Counted from the first letter of the stretch, positions 10,785 to 20,210 are shown. The stretch: 27,680 nt of DNA from Tetmemena sp. SeJ-2015 (GCA_027382625.1 JAJKFJ010023945.1:1-27680), one strand, 5' to 3'. Notes: a model not told the origin generated them from the letters alone. A program made the numbers and translations.

Positions 10785-12346
10785 ATGCAGTCGTACGAGC
10801 ACCACATCGTTTTCGAGTCGTTGATGAAGCGACACCCCTATCTTCAAGGGCCCTTCAGCTCAGACATAGACCCAAACCAGATTACTGTGGCAGTCTTTGA
10901 TCGCATGATCCCTAAGTTCAGAGAAGTGCTTAGCTAGCCAGACTTTGACTTTGACAAGTGCCGTGATGCACTTAAGACTTTAAATGAGCTAGTTCATCAT
11001 TAGGAGACCATGGATAAAATGATTGACTTTGAGCTGCTTGAAATCTCTAGCAATTTGCTTCAGAGCAGATCATAGGAAGTGAGAGAGCAAGCAGCAATCT
11101 TACTCTCTTCATTCGCTATTTCTAAGAGAGCGAGAGAGCTCTTCTCTTACGCTTTTCCCAAGCTACAAGAGCTATTGGAGGATAAAGTGCTTGAGGTGAG
11201 AGAGGCAGTTGCATCTGTCTTTCATAAACTCAGCATCAACGATGATGGCTGCTAGAGGATCGTGGACTCTGGCTGTGCATCATCCATGATTTTCTCTTTC
11301 ATCCATCACTCAAAAGATTCTAAAAGCCTAGCCAAGGAAGACGGAAAGTAAACTTTTATACCGACTTTTGACTTACTGCAAATACCTTATTTTTTGCTTA
11401 CTTGATCCACTTGCTTGAGGCATTTGTGAACTTAACTTTCAGCGATAAGGGAATCTAACCTCTGTTGGGAACAGGCGCCGTTTCAAACTTCAATCGCATA
11501 ATCTCTGAGAAATATGTAGAAGATATCCTGGCACTGGAAGACCGCAGAAAGGTCAGAGAGCTCTCGCTCAGAGTGCTTGGCAACATAAGTATCAATCACG
11601 ATGGCAAGCAAGAGTGCATCGATGACAAAGTCATTCTAAATGCTTGGAAGTACCTTAACTCTGATCTCTATGAGAAGAGACTCAATGCCTCACTCGTGCT
11701 TATGAGCTGCACCATCCATCTTAATGGAAAGCAACAAGCCGTCTGGTATGAGGAGACCAAGGGTGAACCCAAAATTCTACAGACTATCATTCAGAGCTAC
11801 CCAGATCTCAAGAAGAACCTCAAGCGCACACTCATCAACATTGCAGAGCTACCTGAAGGCTTCCTCAAGATCACTCACGAACTGAGTGACAAAGTAGACA
11901 TACTTGATGAGATTTTCGGACCCTCAGCTGTCAAGCCTCTCCACAATTTACTACCCAAGCTCTCAGACTATTAAGATCCTCCTAAGGTAGACGTGAAGGA
12001 TATTGCTAACCGCTACATGAAGTATATCAAGAGCTTGGCCTTTATCTTCAAGAAGTACAAAGAGAGTGCTGCACAAGTCGCTAAAGACTAGACTATCAAC
12101 TTTGCAGAGAAGTTGGGCCCATTCCTTAACCCAGACACCCAACTGCAAAAGGAGACAGTAGTTTGCTTGACAGAGGTATTTAAGTGCGATCCTTACAACT
12201 GCCACGTCTTCCAAAACTTCCTCAGCCAATATGGCGACATCAACTTCAAGAGAGTGAATGGCTCCATGACCTCCATCAAGCGTGAATTAATTCAGTACCC
12301 CGATCTCATAACACTCGCCTAGAACGCAGATCATATCCTCACATGA
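10785..12346 (+). CDS. Armadillo-repeat protein, RSPH14-like
   Basis: ATG at 10785-10787, TGA at 12344-12346; 503 residues once the 50-bp IES is removed. The whole length is helical repeat sequence of the armadillo type: SQEVREQAAILLSSFAISKR, KVLEVREAVASVFHKLSIND, RRKVRELSLRVLGNISINHD and KRLNASLVLMSCTIHLNGKQ. The last two resemble the NVS..REGKKQ and RLNATKAL blocks of radial spoke head protein 14 (RTDR1). In that family the protein belongs to the ciliary radial spoke, which would suit a ciliate, but other armadillo proteins cannot be excluded by eye. Human RSPH14 is about 350 residues, so this one is longer at the N terminus. No signal peptide or membrane segment. Confidence 0.75.
11349..11398. 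other. IES, 50 bp, TA pointer
   Basis: TA at 11349-11350 and 11399-11400. The insert is AT-rich, not a multiple of three, and lacks an AG acceptor for its GT start. Removal gives KEDGKYLIHLLEAFVNLTF, a good armadillo helix. Confidence 0.75.
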
Positions 12347-12438
12347 TGATCCTTGCATAACTGTATTTTATATTCTATTTACTTAAGTTAGAATTTCAAT
12401 CCTCCCTCTTTGCTCGTTTGATCATTGAAGAAGAGATA

Positions 12439-13280
12439 ATGAGAGAGTTGAAGATGGCTGAAGAGTTTTCGTAGAGGAATGAGTTTCAGCGCACGAACAA
12501 GAGCCTCCCCAAATATTCCGATTTCGATGGAGATAGAGGAGGAGAAGAAGATGACATAGAGGACTCAGATGAGAGTCCTCAAATAAGAAGCTAGCATGAG
12601 CAAGATACTAATACACAAGATTAAAACTTTGCTTAAAGCAACGCATAGGAACAGCATGAGAGCAAGGAGTAGTTCTAGTTCTAGAGTGATGAGGATGCTG
12701 CCAGACTTGGCAAGCGGTCCCAGCTGCCTCCTCCTTCCTCCCCATAGAAGGAAAGTTAGGATGTGCATAACTTCGGCTAAGAATAGCAAAGTGCACTTGA
12801 TGAAACTGTGCTCCACAACCCTGAGAAGAGTCAGATGCAAGATGAAGATGACGAAGAGGAAGAAACAAACTTTAACTACTACTCTAATGACAGCGAGGGC
12901 AGTAATAGAGACTCGATACCATAGACAGATGATCATCATTTCGATCCGGGTCAATATGGAGAAATTTAAACTGTAGAAAACGTTTTCAGACACTCCTCTG
13001 AAGAGGATAGTAATAAACCAATAACAGAAGAGAAGAAAAAGTTATCACCCAATTTTTCATCAGTCTTTTTTAAAAGAACATTTTTGCTTATGACTTTAGT
13101 GGTGCTAGAAATAGCTTTGGTGGTCGTATTTCTGGCTCACCTTCAAAGCAATAGTTTGACTCAGATGAGGGCAACTTATTTGCTACTTTCAAATCACCGA
13201 TTGATGGAGAGATAGATGAGGATGCAGAAGATATAAATGATAGGGCGGCAGAGCACAGAGTCGGGAATGAGCAACTGTGA
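12439..13280 (+). CDS. Acidic, Q/S-rich low-complexity protein
   Basis: Proposed ATG 12439-12441, TGA 13278-13280; about 270 residues after one IES. The frame is open back to 12346, overlapping the armadillo stop, so an earlier start is possible, but the sequence before 12439 does not look coding. Composition: Asp/Glu clusters (DRGGEEDDIEDSDESPQ, QMQDEDDEEEETNFNYYSND), PPPSSP, and a Gly/Ser C-terminal part (YDFSGARNSFGGRISGSPSK). No domain is recognised. It is probably an intrinsically disordered protein. Convergent with the next gene; 113 bp separate the two stop codons. Confidence 0.6.
13057..13085. other. IES, 29 bp, poly-T pointer (TTTT)
   Basis: A frame break is bridged by joining AATTTT near 13051 to GCTTATGAC at 13086, giving SPNFAYDFSGARNS. 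A 14-bp alternative using the T-run at 13066-13071 also restores frame; borders are therefore ambiguous. Confidence 0.5.
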
Positions 13281-13393
13281 ATCTAGATAACACAATCTAG
13301 TCTTAACAAATGAACTTTAATGTTTGAATGTAGTTTAATAAATCTATATTATTTTTTCATAAACTAAATCATTTTACATAAGCAGGGTTCAAC
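13281..13393. other. Convergent 3' spacer
   Basis: 113 bp between two facing stop codons, very A/T-rich around 13320-13380. Probably both 3' untranslated regions; no hairpin seen. Confidence 0.4.
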
Positions 13394-15290
13394 TCATATT
13401 TATTTGTTAAGCAGGGAAATAGTGGGCAGCATTTGAAAAGCCCCAGATCTTATTTATCTGCTCGCAGGTAGCCCATTGTCAGTTAGTCTTTTTAGTTAAG
13501 AAGAAGGTTGATGGAGCGGAGGCTTGGACTGGTAGCTATTGAATTGACTGTTCTGATTTTTAGCTAGGGATATTCCGCCTTGAGAGCCTAAATTTGCTTA
13601 GATGCTTGGTAAATTCAGGCTTTCATACATTTGTAAGAAAGTAAGAGGAAATATTTATTTATTTGATTATTATTTCACTGTTCTATCTGATAGAGGAAAT
13701 TCCAAATTAAGATCTATAGGGCTGGTGGTGCTGTTGTTGTTCATTTTCAACTCCATAGGACTTGTTGTTCAAGAGAACTCCTGAGTTCTAGTAGCTTCTC
13801 GATACCCCATCATTACTAAGGCCCCTTCTCATTGAACCTTAGTAGAATCTATCAGAAGCTTGCTGCTGCTAGCTTTGCACAACAGTCTGAGACTTAGCCA
13901 AAGAATTGTTTGCATAGCTATCTATAACTGCTGCATTTTACTTGTTGATGTTGTTTTGAGAGTAGCTATTTTACTTATCATTCTTCTCCTCATCGGAATC
14001 TGATTCGTACACATACACTAAACCAAAACACTAAAGCTCATAATAATCATTTCTTGCTCTTAACTTTTGCTTGTAGTTTATCTTCTTCTTAAGTTTCTTG
14101 CCATTCTAACTCATTATCCTCTATTGCTAGGAGTTAAGTTGCTTTTGTTGCTTGTTTGGGTTATCATTCTATTTCCTGCTTTATTACTAGTGCATGGCCT
14201 TTCCATGATCGTAGAATTCTTCATTTGGATCGTAGCCTTCCTCTTCTAGGATCTCTCCCCACATAGGAGGTGGTGGAGTTTTCTAATTCACTGGGTTTAC
14301 TACTCTCTTCCCGTTGTCTAAGAACGTAATGCTATTGTCTGGGTCACTAAGAGTACTGATAGTGCTTCTTTGAGAAGTAGTAGGGTGCTGCAAGCTTTGC
14401 TTTTACTGTATTTGATTAAGAATAGCTTGCTACTGCCTAGGTAGGTTAGAAACAAAAGCTTGCTCATTTTCCTTGATAGGGGTTAAGGGCCTAAAGAGTG
14501 GGCTCGTATTTTTGGCTTGATTCAAGATGCTCGCTTTCTCTCCATTAAGATAGGGTTGGTAGACTTAGTTTTAGTTTTCTTACATAACTTTAGCGAACAT
14601 TTATTATCGAGAGGAGGAATCGTCTCTCAGTTGCTTGCTAGAGGGATTCAAAACTTGCTTTCTAAAGTCAAACATGCTGGAGCGCTGACTTATTTTGAAC
14701 TATCTGCCTGCACTTTCACTTTCCCTGGGAGCGTCGTTGTTATTCTAGTAGAATTAATAGCTTGCTTGTCTTGCAGAGCTATCATTGAACTTATTCGTTC
14801 CTTTCTAAATAAATCTCTATCTAAATTTATAATGAATAATTTATGGAAAATATTGGGCATGAGGTAAGTGGCAGATTTATATGCAGAGACATCTGGGTTG
14901 GGAGTTGGATTTTAAGAATGGCCAATACTTGCAGATCTAAGTTATTCCATCTTGGCGTTGAGAGAAACGGAAGTTGAATTGCCCCTCTTTTAATAAGCCA
15001 CTCCATAATCACCCTGCTGACTCTGTCGCTCTCTCCCAAGGATCATAGGTGTTACACTCAATCAAAAAATGATGACACCTATATTTAAAGTTATCATAAT
15101 TTATATGATTGTTAGATTGTAACGACTGTTTTATGACATCACTCTGTGTGTTCTTCTATCTGAGTTCCAGTTGATGCTAAAAAGCCCTAGTTGAAGGCGA
15201 CTGCAAGCCACTGCCTGTTATGTTTCCCTAGAGTTTATTAGGAATCTGGTTTATGTCAAACACGAATGTCTTGTTAGACCCTTTATACAT
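13394..15290 (-). CDS. Q/N-rich protein of unknown function
   Basis: Start ATG 15288-15290 (MYKGSNKTFVFDINQ), preceded in frame by TGA; stop TGA 13394-13396. About 556 residues after removal of interruptions. Gln, Asn and Ser dominate, many from TAA/TAG. A more ordered stretch in the middle reads PPPPMWGEILEEEGYDPNEE, followed by YELQCFGLVYVYESDSDEE. I recognise no family. The upstream exon is supported by the 91-bp IES, which links it in frame to the long downstream part; a downstream ATG at 15044-15046 lies inside that IES and is rejected. Convergent with the acidic protein gene. Confidence 0.7.
13592..13628. other. IES, 37 bp, pointer CAAAT
   Basis: Plus-strand ATTTG at 13592-13596 and 13629-13633. 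Needed with the 48-bp IES to restore the C-terminal frame (ANLGSQGGISLAKNQ-type sequence); same intron alternative applies. Confidence 0.5.
13644..13691. other. IES, 48 bp, pointer ATTTCCTCT (9 bp)
   Basis: Plus-strand AGAGGAAAT at 13644-13652 and 13692-13700. Works together with the 37-bp IES next to it; the pair gives FGISSYFLTNLGSQGG. An 82-nt GT..AG intron (13597-13678) is an alternative giving IRQNTNLGSQGG. Confidence 0.55.
14825..14874. other. IES, 50 bp, pointer TATAAAT
   Basis: Plus-strand ATTTATA at 14825-14831 and 14875-14881; frame-changing. Removal gives DVSAYKFRQRFIQKGTNKF. Confidence 0.8.
15004..15094. other. IES, 91 bp, pointer ATTATG
   Basis: Plus-strand CATAAT at 15004-15009 and 15095-15100. 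The longest IES in the window; frame-changing. Removal joins SNNHINY to GVAYQKRGNSTS. Confidence 0.8.
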
Positions 15291-15762
15291 TCAATACTCT
15301 CAAATTAGAATGAGAGAAGCTAATATCTATAATAAGTTTTATTTGATTGAGGAGTTAGAAGCTGGGGCTATATTATCAGCAGAAGGGAAAATAGATTTTC
15401 GGTATTATTGTTGTGAGGAAATTTCCATCATCGATAAAGATTAAATCCAAATTATTATAATCTTGATAAGTTAAGAAGAGATTGTTCTAATAATTTATTA
15501 ATTATTTGAAGAACGTTGATGGTTAAATGTTAAACATAATTTAAAAATAACTTCTAGTTCTTCTTCACTGCCACTAAGGGCAAATTTATAACAAACAACA
15601 ACGAAAATTAACATCATCATCTACAACACATCCATTTTACTATCTTAGACAAACATATAAAAATGGTGAGAAGTAAAAATTATTTATCTGAAGCTTGCTT
15701 CATTGATAGGAGCCAATATGTCTAATCCATTATTTTTAAGAGCATGGGTGTGTTGTAATTCG
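15291..15762. other. Spacer between Q/N-rich gene start and kinase gene end
   Basis: 472 bp, A/T-rich. A plus-strand frame at 15253-15444 is open here but runs antisense to the Q/N-rich gene and resembles nothing. No RNA gene, repeat or clear promoter motif was seen. Confidence 0.4.
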
Positions 15763-18081
15763 TCAATCTTGATCTTTGACTGGGGAGACGAAAGACCATC
15801 CCGGAACATGCTGCTCACTATTTGAAGGACTCTTTAGAAGAGCCTGCTTTCTTAGTGAATCGTAGATCTCTGCATTCATAAATATTTGAACCTCTATATA
15901 GAAGATTTAATAATCATCAATTGGATTAGTTTGAAGGTCTGGACTCATTTGTAGGAAGTTGTCGAAACGTTTTCTCAAGTAGGGTTCAGGAGGACGGTAT
16001 GCTCTGTTAAATAATTTGCCCCAGTCTATGTTCTTGAAGAAGGGGTGCTTCTTTATTTCATCTGCACCTCCGAAGGTTCCCAGTCTCTTCTTTGGATTTC
16101 TTAATAAATGAAAATGAATTTTATTAATCTCTCTTTTGATTTCTATGCAGCAGCCTTACGATGATGTCCCTAGACACTTATGAGACGTAGTTTGGTATGT
16201 CTAGTGGTGCATTCTTAATGTTTTCAAATAACTCCTCCCTAAAAGTTAAATAAGTTATAGCTAAATATTTCTTACTTGTTATTGGCATAGTAGGGAGGCA
16301 CTCCACACAGCATTTCATAAATTATAACTCCCAGTAGATACCAGTCTACTGCCTTTCCATGCCCTACTTTCTTCAGCATCTCGGGTGCAAGATATGCATA
16401 CGACCCACAGAATGAAGAAAAAAATAATGATGCATCTAATCATCATGCCTTCTTTCATAACTCCTTCTTTTGATAAGCCAAAATCAGTTAACATGGCACA
16501 TGAATAATGGCAGCAATTATTCTCAATTATCTGGCTTTAGATCCCTGAAAATAATATCCTTCCTGTGAAGTTCCTCTAGTGCTAGAAGTATCTCCGAGCT
16601 GTAGAGTCGCACCTTATCTTCGTTAAATCTCTTTTCAATCTGAAGATATTCTGCTAGGTCTCCTCCAGGGCAGTAATCAAGTATTGGCAAAATTATATCT
16701 TCTGAATTGTGACCCATGATCTTGGCCTTTGTAAGAACCTTCATAGCGTAAAACCTTCCATTCTAATGATTTAACTGCTTCTTTACTTTTTTAGGCAAGT
16801 CTTGCTTTGCTTTATCGACTATGAGTAAATCTTTGCAATCCATAATATTGTCCTGATGCTACTCCTCTTGCTGAGTTCTAATATTCAGGGACACCAGCTA
16901 TTTGCTTATTACTCTGTTAATTTGTAGCATTCCTCTGATTTTGCTTGGGCTAGATGTTCTAATGACCAGTTCCCTTAGAAGTAATAGCTTCATTCCTAGT
17001 CTTCTAGCCACTATTTTGGGATGTAGGAGTACTACTGCTCAAAGCTTGTTGTTATTGGTTCTTGGATTTCTGTTGAACTTACTTGCTCTTAGAATAATAC
17101 TGAGAAGACAGTTCTTCTTGAGAGGACTCCTACTGGCTTCTCTCAAATTTGGCCGTTAAAATTGACTTCTAAACTTTCTTTTCGCTGCTCTAGTTTTACT
17201 CCTAATTTTCTAGGTTCCTAAAAATTTTGTATTACATCATTTGAGGAAGTGTCAAACTTTGCTTATGAACTCTTGAATAAATCGTTTGAGTTCAGTTTCC
17301 TGGTGCTTTGTGAAGAGGTAAGCGTCTAATTCTTTGTAGAATTAGCTCCTTAGTTTCCTGCACCACCACTCACTAGGTTGATCTACTTTGCAGGAGAGAT
17401 ATTTTTGATAAGCAGACTGCTCTGAGAGTTGTTAGAAGAAAGGTTATTTGAAGAGCTACCTGATACTAGGTTGATTTTAGCATTCTGAGTGCCCTTTTTA
17501 ACATTCTTAGTGGAGCTTGAAGTCGTTATCTGAATTTGATTCTTATTCTAAGGACCTAAGGTGAGTCTATGTGAAGGATTTAATGATAAATTATCTATGA
17601 AAATTCTGAAGTGTAATTTTTACTTTTGCTTGAAATAAATGAGATAAGTGTTATCTGAATGACGTTTTGAGGTCCCTGGCTTGAGCTTCTTTCTCTACTT
17701 AGACTTTAGGGTTACAGCTCCTAGCCTCTGAAAGTATTTTGGGAGGATCCAATTGTGACTCTTTGTGACTCTCTTCTCTAGCTGAAGTTTCTAAGGAATC
17801 GCTTCATCTCCTTATCTTGAATGAGGTCCACTGGCTTCTTCCCAAAGCGATTTCTGACATCTCTGCTTGGACCTGATAGTGGGAGCAAGAACTTCACCAT
17901 CTCACCTTAATTTCATATAGTGCAGAGGAGTACAGCCGTCTCTGTCCACTACGTGGGGTGAAGCTCCATTTTCAAGCAGGTACTTTATTATAAGTGGGTC
18001 TCCCCTGATGCAAGCCAAATGGAAAGGTGTCTTGTTAGTCGCCGAGCGGGGCTCAACGCTCGCATTAAACTTTTCAATCAA
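15763..18081 (-). CDS. Ankyrin-repeat AGC-type protein kinase, incomplete at this locus
   Basis: Stop TGA 15763-15765; no start codon found, the frame opens after TGA 18082-18084. N-terminal part: ankyrin repeats (TPFHLACIRGDPLIIKYLLE, GCTPLHYM, then MVKFLLPLSGPSRDVRNRFG), then a long S/N/Q-rich linker. C-terminal part: kinase with the beta-3 lysine (RFYAMKVLTKAKIM), hinge (ILDYCPGGDL), catalytic loop FRDLKPDN, DFG (MLTDFGLSKEGV), APE (GSYAYLAPEMLKKVGHGKAV), NPKKRLGTFGG and an AGC tail ending GWSFVSP. The glycine loop and the alpha-C/beta-4 stretch (about 30 residues between MGHN and SEDIILP) are absent although the frame is unbroken there. Several frame changes lie in the linker. Likely a scrambled gene whose other MDSs are elsewhere; a degenerate copy is the alternative. 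Confidence 0.8.
16095..16137. other. IES, 43 bp, pointer AGAAATC
   Basis: Plus-strand GATTTCT at 16095-16101 and 16138-16144. Removal gives RLLHRNPKKRLGTFGG, a standard kinase subdomain XI region. Confidence 0.92.
16239..16275 (-). other. Intron, 37 nt, kinase gene
   Basis: Minus strand GTAAGAAATA...AACTTTTAG, phase 2; splicing gives PPYYANNKEELFENIKN. Confidence 0.85.
16380..16440. other. Probable IES near the kinase activation loop
   Basis: A frame change separates SKEGVMKEGMM from SFCGSYAYLAPEM, with an A-rich (T-rich on minus) insert between. The borders cannot be fixed: repeats present here give the wrong phase or are only 2 bp. Confidence 0.45.
16514..16523. other. IES, 10 bp, pointer ATAATTG
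   Basis: Plus-strand CAATTAT at 16514-16520 and 16524-16530. Removing 10 bp eliminates TGA directly after DLKPDN and joins to CCHYSCAMLTDFG with near-normal loop length. Confidence 0.7.
17753..17772. repeat. Perfect 10-bp tandem duplication in kinase linker
   Basis: TTGTGACTCT occurs twice head to tail (17753-17762, 17763-17772). It lies where the ankyrin frame meets the linker frame. Removal of one copy would shift the frame into another open frame (ESQLDPPKILSEARS on the minus strand). Confidence 0.7.
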
Positions 18082-18084
18082 TCA

Positions 18085-18181
18085 ATGATGACCAATATAA
18101 GATCACATTGTAGCTCCAATAATTGCAAATTTGTGCGCAATTATACTATAAAATCACTTATAAAGATATCTAAGTTTTAAA
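18085..18181. other. Spacer between kinase ankyrin MDS and MGGNCC gene
   Basis: About 97 bp of AT-rich sequence. It should contain the promoter of the plus-strand gene starting at 18182 and the border of the kinase MDS. No motif recognised. Confidence 0.35.
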
Positions 18182-19588
18182 ATGGGAGGGAATTGCTGCG
18201 CTGCCAGAGACAAAGGCAAGCTTGCTCAAAATGCAAGCAACTAAAAGAACATCGCTCAAAGCAACTAAAATCCTTGTACTTTTAAGCTTTAATAACCTTA
18301 TAGCTGTTAATGGAGCTCAGAATAATCCCTAATAGAATAAGACTAATCCTAAGCCTTAGGAATAGCCAGTACCTCAGCCACCTCAAGAGCCAATTGCGTA
18401 GGCTGAACCACTCCTCCAAATTCACCCCATAACTTTAGAAATTATTCAGACTATCAACTTCAAGCTTTCTCAAAGTAATGCTTCCTCTTTTACAGGAGTT
18501 CTTCATAATCTAATATCTTAAATAGTGCAAGGGCAAATCATCACCTTGACTTTGAGTTTGAGCAGAGAGTCTTTCATTCACTATATCGCAAATTTACTCG
18601 AGATCGTAAATGCAGTCGCAATCAATATGCAGTGCACCTTGCTACCGGTCTCTATCTCCTAGAGTCCTCTATCATTATTTAAATAAATTTTATCTCCTCT
18701 AAGCATGCAAGCTGACACTCAACAAGAGATTCTCGTGACTCTGAGGAGAAGTGAGTATCTGACTTCCACAGACCCTGAATTCCAGACTATTCTCAGCAAC
18801 AGCAAGGATAAGAACAACATTTTTGGAAGATATGTCATCCAAGAAGTTGAATATGGAGTTGATGATGGAGTCATTATTTTAATAATATTTATTTAAACTT
18901 TAAATGGAATAGCCCTTGCAGATAATCTAGTCGCTTATATTCAGTAAAATATTTTAACACATTTTAAAACTACTTTAGAGAGAGCTTCTCAAACTAAGCA
19001 CTTTACCTTTTGGGACTTGCGCAGTCAGAGACTAATTTTAAATTTTCTTGAACATTTTTAAAGACTGCAGTCATTTTCTTGTTCTATCAACTCGAAGGCT
19101 TCGATCAGTTGTCAAAAGAGACATTTGACTCTTAGCAACGCTTGACTGCTTCTACTTTGTATCTACAGCCTGGAGTTTAAAACGACTTGCAACAATTGAT
19201 AAACGAGGCTTATTCATTTAACTAACTCATGCCCAAAGCTTTGCTCTCTTACATCTCTAGCATCAGAAACGAGTTGGTAATTCTCTCTGTTGGCTGTACC
19301 TCAGTGGCAGTTCCAGTTGAAGCCCAATAAGAAGACGGTTCAATTTAGGTAGTGCTCGATAATCAACTAAGACAAGCCGTATTTAGCGGCTTCTAGGGTG
19401 ATCTATGTGATCTGCAGAAGGATCAAAGCAGTCTATTAAGTTTATTATAATTTAGCGTGGAAGAGAGTCAAAAGAGAGTCAACCTCCTCTTCAACTTAGA
19501 TCTTAACATCTAGTAACTAGAGGTGGATAATCAACTTAAACTCCTCACAACTTTCTATAAGCAAATTTTGTGCATCTTAATTTTTTGA
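18182..19588 (+). CDS. MGGNCC-start protein 1, possible lipid-anchored protein
   Basis: ATG 18182-18184, TGA 19586-19588; 413 residues after five IESs, total length then exactly divisible by three. The N terminus MGGNCCAARDKGK has Gly-2 and Cys-5/6, the pattern of N-myristoylated and palmitoylated proteins. A Pro/Gln linker (NKTNPKPQEQPVPQPPQEP) leads to a mainly helical body (LNKSLAD-like absent; here FYQLEGFDQLSKETF, LQQLINEAYSFNQLMPKALL, KRVNLLFNLDLNIQQLEVDN). No family is recognised. A related start occurs in the next gene 220 bp downstream. Membrane anchoring is inferred from the N terminus only. The last few codons (CILIF) look weak, so the true end may differ. Confidence 0.65.
18269..18308. 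other. IES, 40 bp, pointer AAT
   Basis: AAT at 18269-18271 and 18309-18311; frame-changing. Removal gives AQSNQNGAQNNPQQNK. Confidence 0.7.
18665..18694. other. IES, 30 bp, pointer TCCTCTA
   Basis: TCCTCTA at 18665-18671 and 18695-18701; AT-rich, in frame. Removal gives VSISQSPLSMQADTQQE. A neighbouring 8-bp repeat TATCTCCT gives a wrong frame. Confidence 0.7.
18865..18903. other. IES, 39 bp, pointer ATGGA
   Basis: ATGGA at 18865-18869 and 18904-18908; the insert is almost all A/T. Removal gives EYGVDDGIALADNLVAYIQ. Confidence 0.7.
18951..18960. other. IES, 10 bp, pointer ATTTTAA
   Basis: ATTTTAA at 18951-18957 and 18961-18967. Removing 10 bp gives AYIQQNILKLLQRELLKLS and puts the downstream part in frame with the long C-terminal body. 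Confidence 0.55.
19021..19066. other. IES, 46 bp, pointer GCAGTCA (or 31 bp, ATTTTCTTG)
   Basis: GCAGTCA at 19021-19027 and 19067-19073. A second pair, ATTTTCTTG at 19042-19050 and 19073-19081, would remove 31 bp instead. Both restore the same frame; products are GTCAVIFLFYQ or GTCAVRDQFQIFLFYQ. Confidence 0.65.
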
Positions 19589-19807
19589 TTTCTACTTTTA
19601 TGACTTGGAGGGATCACTAATGCTCCTAGATAGAATAAGCAACCCCTCTCAAATTTTATAGTGAAAGATTGACAACAAAGAATTTGCTTTAACTTTGGTT
19701 GCTAACACTGAAATTAATCTTGATTTATTTATGTTTGTTTCTTTTTATCTGTAAACTCAGAAGCAGATTAATTCTTGTAAATTTGGTGATAAAAAACTTA
19801 ATTCAAA
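19589..19807. other. Spacer between the two MGGNCC genes
   Basis: 219 bp, A/T-rich toward 19720-19807. A frame to 19672 (GGITNAPRQNKQPLSNFIVK) could be an extra C-terminal segment of the first gene if another IES lies near 19588. Otherwise promoter of the second gene; no motif recognised. Confidence 0.35.
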
Positions 19808-20210
19808 ATGGGTGGAAATTGTTGTAGTGTGAGAGATTAAAAAAGCAACCCCAACGACATCTCAAACGTAGAAAAATGTAAGTTGCAAACGCAATTATTC
19901 ACAGGATGAGTGGTTATAATTCTTATTATAGCTAGCCAACTTCATTCTCTATCCTCCATAGACATATCCTTTGACTCTGAGATTATAATCAAGAGAAATA
20001 AAGTCAAGAAACAAGAAATAAAAACTCTCTTCGATAAAAGCTTAGCAGACTATGAACAACTAGACGCCAGTCCAAAAGAGAGACTCTCTCAAAATGGTAG
20101 ATTCCTATTCAATATTTAAGCTCAGAGGACACTTCATTCTTAGTCAGAGTAGCTCCCAAGTTAACTATGAGAATGAGGAATTAATTAGACACTCAGATTA
20201 AGGCTCTTGA
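19808..20210 (+). CDS. MGGNCC-start protein 2, partial
   Basis: ATG 19808-19810 (MGGNCCSVRDQKSNPNDIS). After a 54-nt intron and a 7-bp IES it reads EKSSQLHSLSSIDISFDSEI, DKSLADYEQLDASPKERLSQ and then NGRFLFKLRGHFILSQSSSQ to an in-frame TGA at 20208-20210. The same frame stays open after that TGA to about 20456 (KQLKIFYSNTIHFQQVNQKY), so an undetected IES probably contains it and the gene is longer. The N terminus shares M-G-G-N-C-C and R-D with its neighbour, again suggesting dual acylation. Family unknown; the rest shows no clear similarity to the neighbour. Confidence 0.55.
19878..19931 (+). other. Intron, 54 nt, MGGNCC gene 2
   Basis: GTAAGTTGCAAA...CTTATTATAG, length a multiple of three. 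It removes a TGA and gives SNVEKSSQLHSLSSID. An earlier acceptor (TTCACAG) would create a stop. Confidence 0.7.
20106..20112. other. IES, 7 bp, pointer TATT
   Basis: TATT at 20106-20109 and 20113-20116. Removal of 7 bp gives SQNGRFLFKLRGHFILSQ and reaches the next open frame. Confidence 0.45.

Noticed and set aside
12565..12993. Long minus-strand frames over the acidic gene
   Set aside because: Mirror of the Asp/Glu-rich plus-strand gene; they read as Leu/Val/Ser-rich antisense shadows.
15044..15046. ATG as start of the Q/N-rich gene
   Set aside because: It lies inside the 91-bp IES; the upstream coding exon joins in frame at the ATTATG pointer.
15253..15444. Plus-strand open frame of about 63 codons
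   Set aside because: Antisense to the start of the Q/N-rich gene, no similarity or low-complexity signature of the real genes, and its extension through TAA is AT-driven.
17390..17570. Alternative frame with E-W-W-C-R-K-L and amphipathic helix in the kinase linker
   Set aside because: The overlapping S/N/Q-rich frame fits ciliate linkers and connects better to both sides; kept only as an uncertainty.
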